From Desulfovibrio legallii (GTDB taxonomy: Bacteria > Desulfobacterota > Desulfovibrionia > Desulfovibrionales > Desulfovibrionaceae): a DNA stretch of 64,000 nucleotides. This document shows, in pieces, positions 53,806 to 63,400 of this stretch (positions are counted from its first letter, which is position 1; the number at the start of each line of letters is the position of its first letter). The position numbers and the translations under genes are program-made. The notes below the pieces were generated by a model. It ran no database searches, had not been told where the DNA came from, and saw only the letters and a program-made list of their open reading frames with translations. The DNA lies in contig NZ_FNBX01000015.1 in assembly GCF_900102485.1 (NCBI RefSeq), positions 6,711 through 70,710 of the forward strand. Direction: 5' to 3'.

Positions 53806-53841
53806 AAAGGCTTATGATAAATAACCATAAGCCTTTTTTAT
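53806..53841 (+). terminator. Terminator after tRNA-Pro
   Basis: AAAGGCTTAT (53806-53815)/ATAAGCCTTT (53827-53836) with an AT-rich loop, followed by TTTTA. Confidence 0.88.
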
Positions 53842-53847
53842 TGGGAC

Positions 53848-54207
53848 ATACAGAAGGGTAATCCTCCCAAAAAGAAGTAGCGTTTATGGGTAGAATTTCC
53901 GATACTGACCCGAACGGAGATTTTACATGAAAGCGTCCAGATTTTCCGACAGCCAGATTTTGGGAATTTTGAGGCAGGCCGAGAATGGGATCCCCGTGAC
54001 CGAGCTTTGCCGCGAACACGGCATAAGCAGCGCCACGTTTTATAAATGGCGGGCAAAATATGGCGGCATGGATGTTTCGCTCATGGCTCGGATGAAAGAG
54101 CTGGAGAAGGAAAATGCCCGCCTGAAAAAGATGTATGCCGAAACGCAACTCAAATATGAAGTTATCCAGGAAGCCCTCACAAAAAAATGGTAAGGCCGTC
54201 TCAACGG
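53848..54207 (+). mobile_element. Truncated IS3-family insertion sequence
   Basis: A leader of uncertain left end (no clear terminal repeat identified) precedes an intact orfA (53927-54193) and only the first ~7 codons of orfB (MVRPSQR, from 54187). The slippery run AAAAAAA at 54181-54187 is where IS3 elements shift -1 from orfA to orfB. At about 54207 the sequence switches to a GNAT acetyltransferase remnant, so the rest of orfB and the right end are lost. Confidence 0.75.
53927..54193 (+). CDS. IS3-family transposase OrfA
   Basis: The 88-aa protein starts MKASRFSDSQILGILRQAEN, has the HTH_8 fold (VTELCREHGISSATFYKWRAKYGG) and a C-terminal leucine-zipper-like helix (MARMKELEKENARLKKMYAE) used for OrfA/OrfAB dimers. 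Alone it has no DDE catalytic core, so this copy cannot transpose. Confidence 0.9.
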   Translation: MKASRFSDSQILGILRQAENGIPVTELCREHGISSATFYKWRAKYGGMDVSLMARMKELEKENARLKKMYAETQLKYEVIQEALTKKW

Positions 54208-54414
54208 GTTGAGCAGGGCAGGGGCTATGATGGGCTGCTGCTGGGCCACGCGGTCAATCGGGCCTTGTCCATGCGGCAGACGCGGGGCGTGCGCGTGCTG
54301 ATCGTGGATGCCAAGGAGGCGCGGGTCGCCGCGTTCTACGAGGGCTTCGGCTTCCGGCGTACGGCTGGCGCGGCGCTGACGTTGTATTTGCCTGTGCCAG
54401 TCTCGGTGGATTGA
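54208..54414 (+). pseudogene. 3' fragment of a GNAT acetyltransferase gene
   Basis: About 68 residues remain: GRGYDGLLLGHAVNRAL is the acetyl-CoA loop helix, RVLIVDAKEARVAAFYEGFGF the conserved GNAT core, then a final strand LYLPVPV. The pattern resembles the C-terminal half of TacT/AtaT-like toxin acetyltransferases. The N-terminal half is replaced by the truncated IS3 element, with which it is in frame. Its stop is 2 bp before the helicase start, so it may once have headed that operon. Confidence 0.7.
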
Positions 54415-54416
54415 AC

Positions 54417-57353
54417 ATGCAGTCTGCTTTTACCGCCTACCATGCCAAGTACTACGCCCACGAGCTGACGCGACGACACGCCGCCGATGGCGTAGATCGC
54501 CTCTCCCAATCGCTGTTCGATGCCAGCGTCGATCTGAACCCGCATCAGATCGAAGCAGCGTTGTTCGCCCTACGCAATCCCTTGCAGGAAGGCGTACTGC
54601 TGGCTGACGAGGTGGGGCTGGGCAAGACCATCGAAGCCGCGCTGGTGATTTGCCAATGCTGGGCTGAGCGCCGCCGCCGGCTCTTGGTCATCTGCCCGGC
54701 AAGCCTGCGCAAGCAATGGGCGCAGGAGCTGCACGATAAGTTCGCCGTGCCCACTACCGTGGTGGATACCGTTGCTCTGCGCAAGCAGTCCGCTGGCGAT
54801 ACACTCGCCACACTGCAACGGCTGGTCGGCAAGGCGGTTGTGATCCTGTCCTACCAGTTCGCCGCCAAACTGGAGGCCGAGCTACGGGCCGTGCCATGGG
54901 ATGTGGTGGTCATCGACGAAGCGCACAAACTGCGCCATGCACACCGCGCCAGCAACCGCACCGGGCAGGCGCTCAAGCGCGCACTGCAAGGTCGCAAGAA
55001 GCTGCTGCTCACCGCTACGCCGATGCAGAACTCGCTGATGGAGCTGTACGGCCTGTCGACGTTGATCGACGAGCACCTGTTCGGCGACGAGGCCGCCTTC
55101 CGCAAGCAGTTCATGAACAGCAGCACCGGAATGGATGAATTGCGTGAGCGCCTTGCCAGCTTCGCAAAGCGCACCTTGCGGCGCGATGTGTTGGAGTACA
55201 TCCAATACACCGAACGCAAGGCACTCACCCAGCCGTTCAATCCCACCGACGCCGAACAGGCGCTCTACGAACGTATCTCGGCCTTCCTCCAGAAAGAAGA
55301 TTCCTACGCCCTGCCCAAGCAGCAACGCCATCTCACGGCGCTGATCTTGCGCAAGCTGCTGGCCTCCAGTTCGCACGCCGTTGCTGCCACCTTGGCCACC
55401 ATCCGCGAGCGCCTGCGGGATTTGCTCACGACAGGCCAAGCGCAAGACGACGGCAGCCCGCTGGTCGAACAACTCATTGCCGAGGACGACCTGGAGCAGG
55501 ACTACCTGGAAGAGGACGCCAGCGAGGCCGACGAAGACGCCGAAGCCCTTACGCCCGCGCTAACGGAAGGCGCTAAGACGGGCGCTGCAAAAGATGCCCA
55601 TGCCGACCGCGCTGCCATCACCTCCGAGATCGAGGAGCTGACCTCCTTCATTGATGCCGCCCAGGCCCTGAAAACCGACACCAAGGCACAGGCGCTATTG
55701 AAGGCGCTCAACCTGGGCTTCGGCAAGCTGGCTGAGCTGGGCGCACCGCGCAAAGCCATCATCTTCACGGAGTCCAGGCGCACGCAGGAGTACCTGCACC
55801 GTTTCCTCACAGCCAACAGCTACGCGGGCAAGCTGGTGCTGTTCAGTGGCACCAACACCCACGAGGAATCCACAGCCATCTATCAGCGCTGGCTGGAAGA
55901 GTACAAAGGCACCGATCGCGTCACCGGCTCGCCGCAGGTGGACCGCCGCACCGCGCTCATCAATCACTTTCGCAAGGACGACGGCACCGGCGCGGAAATC
56001 ATGATCGCCACCGAAGCGGCGGCCGAAGGCGTCAATCTGCAGTTCTGCTCGCTGGTCATCAACTACGACCTGCCGTGGAACCCGCAACGCGTCGAACAGC
56101 GCATTGGCCGCTGCCATCGCTACGGTCAGCGTTTCGATGTGGTGGTCATCAACTTCCTCAACACCCGCAACCAAGCCGACCAGCGCGTACTGGAACTGCT
56201 CACCGAGAAATTCAACCTGTTCTCGGGCGTGTTCGGCGCAAGCGATGAAGTGCTCGGTCGTGTCGAGGGCAGCATCGACTTCGAGAAGCGCGTGCTCCAG
56301 ATTTACGACACCTGTCGTCAGCCGGACGAGATCGAGGCCGCCTTCAATCAGCTGCAAGCAGAACTGGAAGAATCCATCGCCGACCGCATCAAGGAAACCC
56401 AGACGCAATTGCTGGAGAACTTCGACGAGGACGTTCACGACCGCCTAAGGCTGCGACTGGATGAGACCGAAGCAAGGCTTGACAAACTGGGGCGCTGGTT
56501 CTGGGGTGTCACACGCTTTGCGCTCAATGACCGTGCACGCTTCGACGAGCAGTCCCATGCGTTCTCATTGAGCACGCCGCCGACCGGCATCGCGCCGGGT
56601 CGCTACCAGCTCATCCGAGGGGCGGCGCAGCCGGACATGCTCGCCCACGCCTACCGCCTCAGCCACCCGCTGGGGGAATGGAGCATTGATACCAGCCTGA
56701 AGGCAGCAACCCCCGTTGCCATCTTGAAGCTCGACTACAGCAAACACGGCGCACGCGTTTCCGTGGTCGAGAATCTGCGCGGCAAGTCTGGCTGGCTGAC
56801 GCTGGTTCGACTGGAAGTGACGGCCTTCGAGACCACCGAGGCGCTGCTGTTCTCCGGCCTCACCGACGATGGCCAGGTGCTGGATCAGGAAACCTGCGAA
56901 AAGCTGATGACCATTCCAGCCGCAGGCAAACCCACGCCTCTGAGAACGGCCATCCCCGAGGCCCTGATGGCCAACAGCCAGCGCGCGGTCGCCGCCACCC
57001 TTGCTCAGGTGCTGGAAACCAACCAGCGCCTGTTCAACGAGGAGCGCGACAAGCTGGAACGCTGGGCCGATGACAAGCTGCTGGCCGCAGAGGAAGCCCT
57101 GAAGCACACCAAGGCACATATCGCCCAGCTGAAGCGCGACGCCCGCAAGACGGCCACCTTGCAGGAGCAAGACGGCATCCAGCGTGAAATCGCGGAATTG
57201 GAACGCAAACAGCGCCGTCAACGACAGGACATCTTCGCCGTCGAGGACGAGATTATCGCCAAGCGTGACGAATTGATTGCCTCGCTCCAGCAGCGATTGC
57301 AAGAAAAGACATCCAGCGAAACCCTGTTCAGCATCCGCTGGCAGGTATCGTGA
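54417..57353 (+). CDS. SNF2-family helicase of the three-gene defence-like operon
   Basis: A 978-aa ATP-dependent DNA translocase. Helicase motif I is LADEVGLGKT (about 61-70), motif II VVIDEAHKLRH (about 165-175), motif III LTATPMQNS (about 200). The C-terminal lobe has IATEAAAEGVNLQF and the arginine-finger motif RVEQRIGRCHRYGQ (about 560-573). An acidic insert (about 355-400) and a C-terminal coiled coil (about 860-970) are extra. No nuclease motif was seen. It resembles RapA/HepA-like SNF2 proteins found with DNA modification genes (compare DISARM DrmD). ATG 54417 has GGTGGA 6 nt upstream. Its TGA is 35 bp before the methyltransferase start. Confidence 0.88.
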   Translation: MQSAFTAYHAKYYAHELTRRHAADGVDRLSQSLFDASVDLNPHQIEAALFALRNPLQEGVLLADEVGLGKTIEAALVICQCWAERRRRLLVICPASLRKQWAQELHDKFAVPTTVVDTVALRKQSAGDTLATLQRLVGKAVVILSYQFAAKLEAELRAVPWDVVVIDEAHKLRHAHRASNRTGQALKRALQGRKKLLLTATPMQNSLMELYGLSTLIDEHLFGDEAAFRKQFMNSSTGMDELRERLASFAKRTLRRDVLEYIQYTERKALTQPFNPTDAEQALYERISAFLQKEDSYALPKQQRHLTALILRKLLASSSHAVAATLATIRERLRDLLTTGQAQDDGSPLVEQLIAEDDLEQDYLEEDASEADEDAEALTPALTEGAKTGAAKDAHADRAAITSEIEELTSFIDAAQALKTDTKAQALLKALNLGFGKLAELGAPRKAIIFTESRRTQEYLHRFLTANSYAGKLVLFSGTNTHEESTAIYQRWLEEYKGTDRVTGSPQVDRRTALINHFRKDDGTGAEIMIATEAAAEGVNLQFCSLVINYDLPWNPQRVEQRIGRCHRYGQRFDVVVINFLNTRNQADQRVLELLTEKFNLFSGVFGASDEVLGRVEGSIDFEKRVLQIYDTCRQPDEIEAAFNQLQAELEESIADRIKETQTQLLENFDEDVHDRLRLRLDETEARLDKLGRWFWGVTRFALNDRARFDEQSHAFSLSTPPTGIAPGRYQLIRGAAQPDMLAHAYRLSHPLGEWSIDTSLKAATPVAILKLDYSKHGARVSVVENLRGKSGWLTLVRLEVTAFETTEALLFSGLTDDGQVLDQETCEKLMTIPAAGKPTPLRTAIPEALMANSQRAVAATLAQVLETNQRLFNEERDKLERWADDKLLAAEEALKHTKAHIAQLKRDARKTATLQEQDGIQREIAELERKQRRQRQDIFAVEDEIIAKRDELIASLQQRLQEKTSSETLFSIRWQVS

Positions 57354-57388
57354 AATCAGCATCAGAAATTGCGAGATCAGGGAGCGCC

Positions 57389-60300
57389 ATGACCACCAAA
57401 CAGAATCCAAAATTCCAGGAGCTCGTCGCCAAGCTGCGCGAAATCTTCCAGATAGACCGTCCGGAACTGGATTTCGGCATCTACCGCATCCTCAATGCCC
57501 GCGCGGGTGAGATCAACGACTATCTGCAAAGCCGGCTGGCCGAGAAGGTACAGGCCGCACTCTCCGCAGGCAGCACCGCCAGCGCACAGCAATTGCAGGT
57601 CGATCTGTACAAGGCCATCCAGCAGGCGCAAGACGTGGGTATCAACCCCGATGACGCGCCCAAAGTCAAGGACCTGCGCGCCAGGCTGAAAGAAGCCACC
57701 GCAGGCAACAGTGAACACGAAAACGCCGTGTTTTCGCACCTGCTCACCTTCTTCTCGCGCTATTACCAGGATGGCGATTTCATCAGCCAGCGCCGCTACA
57801 AGGGCGACACCTACGCCATCCCCTACGCGGGCGAGGAGGTGATGCTGTACTGGGCCAACAAGGATCAGTACTACACCAAGAGCGGCGAAAACTTCAGCAA
57901 TTACCGCTTCAAGCTCGATGATGGCCGCAGCGTGCATTTCCGCCTCGCCGCCGCCGACACCGCCAAGGACAACCGCAAGGACAACGACAAGGAACGCCGC
58001 TTCGTGCTGGCGCAGCACAAGACCGTCACCCGCGTGGATGAAAACGGCGACGAGTACGAAGAAGACATCCTGCCGGTGGAGGAAATCGCCACGGCCGACG
58101 GCCAGACCGAACTGGTGATCCGCTTCGAGTACGCCGCCCAGTCCAAAGGCACCAAGCAGGAGGCGCTAGTCACCAAGGCCGTGGAGGCCGTGCTGGCCGA
58201 TGCCGCCGTCAAGGCCCGCTGGCTTTCCTTAAGCAACCGTGCGCCGACGGAAAAGAATCCGCAACGCACGCTGCTGGAAAAACACCTGACGAACTACACC
58301 ACGAAGAACACGGCGGATTACTTCATCCACAAGGACCTGGGTGGCTTCTTGCGCCGCGAGCTGGACTTCTACATCAAGAACGAAGTCATGCATCTGGACG
58401 ATGTGCAGAATGCGGGCGCGTTCGCGGACATCGAAAAGAACCTGCGCATGATCCAGTGCCTGCGCAGCATCGCGCTGGAGCTGATCACGTTCCTGGCGCA
58501 GTTGGAAGACTTCCAGAAGAAGCTGTGGCTGAAAAAGAAATTCGTGGTGTCCAGCCACTACTGCATCACGTTGGATCGGGTGCCGGAAGCACTGTGGCCG
58601 GAAGTGGCGGCCAATGAGCAGCAATGGGCGCAGTGGAAACAGCTGGGCGTTTGGGATGGCGATGCGCCGGGGACTCTGGAGGACTTGACGGCTGCGCAGT
58701 ATCGGATGGTGGATACGAGTCTGTTTAGTCGAGATTTTGCTGAAAGATTGTTGTCCGAAATCGAAGGGGTTGATGAGAGCTTAAATGGCCTCCTTTTTCA
58801 CGGAGACAATTTTCAGGCGCTTAATTTCCTAAATCACCAATTCAATAAATCCATTGGTTGTATTTATATTGACCCTCCCTACAACGCGCCGAATAGCCAA
58901 ATTGCATACAAGAACAACTTCAAACATTCATCATTTCTCTCGCTCATTGACAACAGACTAAGCGCTGCTAAACCGTTATCTTCAGATAGCGGCGCGCTTG
59001 TCATCGCAATTGACAAGAACGAGGAGAATGGGGTTTCTAGGCTCGTATCCGAGCTTTTCCATGATAACGACAATGTTTTGGTGACTGTCGAGCACAACAG
59101 AAAGGGTGTGCAAGGAGATCACTTCTCTTACACGAATGAGTATGCAATTTTTTCCATTCCGAAATCCCGAGGCGACTTGAATCAGGTCGCGAGGGAGGAA
59201 GGTGACTATGAATACTCAAATCTTCGGAATTGGGGTGGGGAGTCCCTGCGAACTGATGCTGCAAATTGCTTTTATCCAATTTACGTTAAAGGTCAAGATA
59301 TCGTTGGTTTTGGTGATGTTTGGTTTGACACGGATCAGCATCCCGCGGGAGCTAATGTGCTTCGTGAAGATGGCGTTGTTGAGGTGTTTCCAATCGATGG
59401 TAATCGTATAGAAAGAAAGTGGCGATATGAGCGAGGAACCGTCGAGTCAATAAAGAGTCGCCTGAAGGTCGATATTGGGCGAGGTGGGATGATTCAGATC
59501 AAGATTGCAAAGGTGAGCGATCAATTCAAGACTGTTTGGTATTCGCCGAAGTACAACGCTGGAGATAACGGAACTCAACTAGCAAAGCAAATGGGTGTTC
59601 CGATTGGTGAATTTGACTATCCGAAATCAATTCACACCACAAAAGATTGCATATTCGCTGTGTCATCCGATGATGACTGGGTGCTGGACTATTTTTCCGG
59701 CTCCGGAACCACTGGCCAGGCTGTGATCACACTTAATCGTGAAGTCCAAGGCTCTCGCCGTAAATACATTCTTGTTGAGCAAGGTGAATACTTCGAGTCG
59801 GTACTTAAGGCTAGATTGCAGAAGACTGTGTATGCCGCGACTTGGGCAGATGGTAAGCCAACCAGCCCTGAAACCGGCATTTCCCACTGCTTCAAAGTCC
59901 TCAAGCTCGAAAGCTACGAAGACACCCTGAACAACCTGCAACTGCGTCGTACGTCCGCGCAGGGCGATTTGCTGAACACCTTGCCGCAGCAGGCCAAGGA
60001 CGACTACCTGCTCAACTACCTGCTGGACGTGGAAAGCCGTGGCTCGTTGCTGTCGGTGGGAGACTTCAAGAAGCCCTTCGACTACACCCTCAATGTGGCC
60101 GTGGATTCGGCGGGCGCGTTCGAGCCGCGTAAGGTCGATCTGGTGGAAACCTTCAATTACCTAATCGGCCTGCGCGTCAAGCACATGGACGCCCAGCCGC
60201 AGCGCGGCTTTGTCACCGTTACCGGCACCTTGCCCAGTGGCGAAAGCTGCCTGGTGCTCTGGCGCGATTGCGACGTGCTGGACTACGAAGGCATCAGCAA

Positions 60301-60487
60301 GCTCTGTGACAAGCTGGCCATCAACCCGGCGGACAACGAGTTCGACGTGGTCTACATCAACGGCGACCACAACATTCCCACCGTGCTGACGCAGACGGCC
60401 GAGGAAGGCGGTGCCACCCGCGTACTCAAGCTGCGTCAGATCGAGCCGGAGTTTCTGGAGCGCATGTTCTCGGTGGAGGACATCTGA
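57389..60487 (+). CDS. DPPY-class (type III Mod-like) DNA methyltransferase
   Basis: A 1032-aa beta-class amino-methyltransferase: motif IV DPPYNAP (about 495) precedes the SAM motif FSGSGTT (about 769), the order of type III Mod proteins and N6-adenine or N4-cytosine enzymes. The N-terminal ~480 residues have no methyltransferase motif and make the protein well over the usual 550-700 aa. About 58.7-59.85 kb, which includes both motifs and the target-recognition interval, is visibly AT-richer than the flanks. ATG 57389 has GGGAG just upstream; a GTG at 57350 is possible. The stop overlaps the next start (TGATG). Confidence 0.9.
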   Translation: MTTKQNPKFQELVAKLREIFQIDRPELDFGIYRILNARAGEINDYLQSRLAEKVQAALSAGSTASAQQLQVDLYKAIQQAQDVGINPDDAPKVKDLRARLKEATAGNSEHENAVFSHLLTFFSRYYQDGDFISQRRYKGDTYAIPYAGEEVMLYWANKDQYYTKSGENFSNYRFKLDDGRSVHFRLAAADTAKDNRKDNDKERRFVLAQHKTVTRVDENGDEYEEDILPVEEIATADGQTELVIRFEYAAQSKGTKQEALVTKAVEAVLADAAVKARWLSLSNRAPTEKNPQRTLLEKHLTNYTTKNTADYFIHKDLGGFLRRELDFYIKNEVMHLDDVQNAGAFADIEKNLRMIQCLRSIALELITFLAQLEDFQKKLWLKKKFVVSSHYCITLDRVPEALWPEVAANEQQWAQWKQLGVWDGDAPGTLEDLTAAQYRMVDTSLFSRDFAERLLSEIEGVDESLNGLLFHGDNFQALNFLNHQFNKSIGCIYIDPPYNAPNSQIAYKNNFKHSSFLSLIDNRLSAAKPLSSDSGALVIAIDKNEENGVSRLVSELFHDNDNVLVTVEHNRKGVQGDHFSYTNEYAIFSIPKSRGDLNQVAREEGDYEYSNLRNWGGESLRTDAANCFYPIYVKGQDIVGFGDVWFDTDQHPAGANVLREDGVVEVFPIDGNRIERKWRYERGTVESIKSRLKVDIGRGGMIQIKIAKVSDQFKTVWYSPKYNAGDNGTQLAKQMGVPIGEFDYPKSIHTTKDCIFAVSSDDDWVLDYFSGSGTTGQAVITLNREVQGSRRKYILVEQGEYFESVLKARLQKTVYAATWADGKPTSPETGISHCFKVLKLESYEDTLNNLQLRRTSAQGDLLNTLPQQAKDDYLLNYLLDVESRGSLLSVGDFKKPFDYTLNVAVDSAGAFEPRKVDLVETFNYLIGLRVKHMDAQPQRGFVTVTGTLPSGESCLVLWRDCDVLDYEGISKLCDKLAINPADNEFDVVYINGDHNIPTVLTQTAEEGGATRVLKLRQIEPEFLERMFSVEDI

Positions 60488-63400
60488 TGGCGCGCGCAGC
60501 AAAACCGAAAGCCCAAAAACGCAGCTTCCATCAGGAATTGGTGCTCAACCGCTGGGTGCTGGGTTTCTTTCAAGGCGGCACGCTGGCGGCACTGAAACAG
60601 CGGATCGGGGACGACCGCTTCGAGGGCATGGACGAGGACGGCCAGACCAGGTTCTTCCACGAACTGATCCGAGGCTTGTTCGATCCCAACAAGGTGCCCG
60701 AGGCCGACCTGCGGCGCTACGACTTGAACGTCGTCGCCCACTGGCAGGCCATCACCGCCCAGCGCAACAAGCTGGAAGGCCATGAGTTGCAGATGAAGTA
60801 CTTCCAGTACCTCTCGCTGCTGTTCACCGAGCTGTATCTGGATTGGTACTTCAACCACCGTCAGGACCTGCTCGATGGCCTGAACGAGGAAATGACGCGC
60901 TACCGCGCCGAGCCGGGCGCGGAGCCGTTCCGCGACTTCGAGGCCGACGACCTGAACAAGATCGCTTTCTGGAACGCCACGGGATCGGGCAAGACGCTGC
61001 TGCTGCATGTCAACATCCGCCAGTACCTGCACTACTTCCAGGCGGGGCACGGCGATCATCACCCCAACAAGATCATTCTGCTCACGCCCAACGAAGGCTT
61101 GAGCCGTCAGCATCTGGAGGAATTGCGCCTGTCCGGTTTCGTCTTTGCGCAGATCTTCAACAAGGCGCAGACGCCGCCGCGCGGCACCATCGAAATCATT
61201 GACATCAACAAGCTGGGCGATGAGATGGGCGACAAGACCGTCGCCGTGGATGCCTTCGAGGGCAACAACCTGGTGCTGGTGGACGAAGGCCACCGTGGTA
61301 CGGGCACGGCGGCGGGCGCGTGGATGGCGCGACGCGATGCACTGGTGCGAGGCGGTTTTGCCTTCGAGTACTCGGCCACCTTCGGACAGGCAGTGGCCAA
61401 AGGCTTTACGGTGGTGCAGGCCGAAGAAGACATCCAGAAGAAGCGCGCCAAGATGCTGTTCGAGACGACCAGCCTGAAGAAGCTGGACGAAGACCAAAAG
61501 GCGCAGTTGGCGCTGACGGAGGAGGACAAGCGCCGTGCGCGTGTTATCGCCACGCGCGAGATCTACGCCAAGTGCATCCTGTTCGATTACTCGTACAAGT
61601 TCTTCTATGAGGATGGCTACGGCAAAGAATCGCTGATCCTCAACATGAGCGGCGAGGCCTACGAGCAGGCGGACAACGCGCGCAAGTATTTCGCCGCCTG
61701 TCTGCTGGCCTACTACCAGCAGCTCTGGCTGTGGAGCACGCACCGCGACAAGCTGGCCGATTTCAACATCGAGAAGCCGCTGTGGGTGTTCGTGGGCAAC
61801 ACCGTCTCCGGCGAGGAGTCGGACATCCTGGAAGTGGTGAACTTCCTCGCCGACTTCCTGAACAGCGAAGCGCAGATCAAGCGCTGGCTGACCGACCTGA
61901 TTGCGGACAAGGCGCAGATTCTGGACGCCAAGGGCAACAACATCTTCAGCGGGCGCTTCACGCCCTTGATGGACTTCGGCGGTCGCGTGGATGAGCTGTA
62001 CGCCGACATCCTGCTGCGCGTGTTCAATGCCCCGGCCCGCCAGCGCTTGAAACTGGTCAACATCAAGAGCAGCAAGGGGGAACTGGCGTTGCGCGTTGGC
62101 GATGCAGAGCCCTTCGGCCTCATCAACATCGGCGACGATGCGGGCTTCTTCGGGATGGCAGAGGACGTGGACGCCTTCGACAGCGAACGCGACGACTTCG
62201 GCGGTGCGCTGTTCGGCACGCTGAACAACAAGGACAACCGCCTCAACGTGTTGATCGGTTCGCGCAAGTTCACGGAAGGCTGGAGCAGTTGGCGCGTGTC
62301 CACGATGGGGCTGCTGAACATGGGCCAGGGCGAAGGCTCGCAGATCATCCAGTTGTTCGGGCGCGGCGTGCGCCTCAAGGGCAAGGGATTCTCGCTCAAG
62401 CGCAGCTTGCCGCAGGAGCGGCCCAAAGGCGTGCATCTGGACAAGCTGGAGGCGCTGAACATTTTCGGCGTGCGCGCCAGCTACATGGCCGAGTTCAAAG
62501 GCTACCTGGGCAAGGAAGACATCACGCCCAGTGACGAAGTGCTGGAGCTGGACTTCCCAACGCGGGCCAACCTGCCCAAGGGCAAGCTCAAGACCTTGGC
62601 GCTGAAGGATGGCTACAAGGACAACCAGAAACTCGGGTTCAAGCGCACGCACTTCCCTTGGCTGTACGAAATACCCACGCAGTTCCAGGGCAAGATCAAG
62701 CCCCCCCATGTGGTACTCGACCTGTACCCGCGTGTCGAGGCGCTTTCAAGCAAGGACAAGGGCACAACCCCCACGACGGAAGCCCGCAACAAAAGCAAGC
62801 TGAATCAGACGCTGTTCCCGGCTTTCAATTGGGATCGCATCTATCTGGCGTTGCAGGATTACAAGCTGCAGCGCAGCTGGAGCAACCTGCGGCTGGAACA
62901 GCAGAAGCTGATCGACTTCTGTGCGGGCATGCAGGATTGGTACACGCTGTTCATCCCGGCGGCGGAACTGAGCGTGACGACCTTCGCCGACATCCGCAAG
63001 CAGGAAGACATCCTGCTGCGACTGCTGACGGACTACACCGACCGCTTCTACAAGGCGCTGAAGACGGGCTACGAAGGACAGTTTTACGAGGTTGTCCAGG
63101 TTGATGAGGACAGTGGCTCGATGCTCAAACTGTACCAGTTCGAGATCGAGGACAGCGACGATGGACAGGCATATCTGAACAGGCTGGAAGTGCTGAAAAA
63201 ACTGGTGGTCGAAGGCAAGATCGGCGAAGCCAGCCAGTGGAACGCGCCGCACATGGTGGCCATCAGCTTCGACCGGCACCTGTTCTACCCGCTGTTCGGC
63301 TTCGAAAGCGATGACGAAAAGAAACAGGTGCCACTGAAACTGACCCCGCTGGGCCTGGGCGCACCCAGCGAGGTGCAGTTCGTGCGCGATCTGGAGGCGT

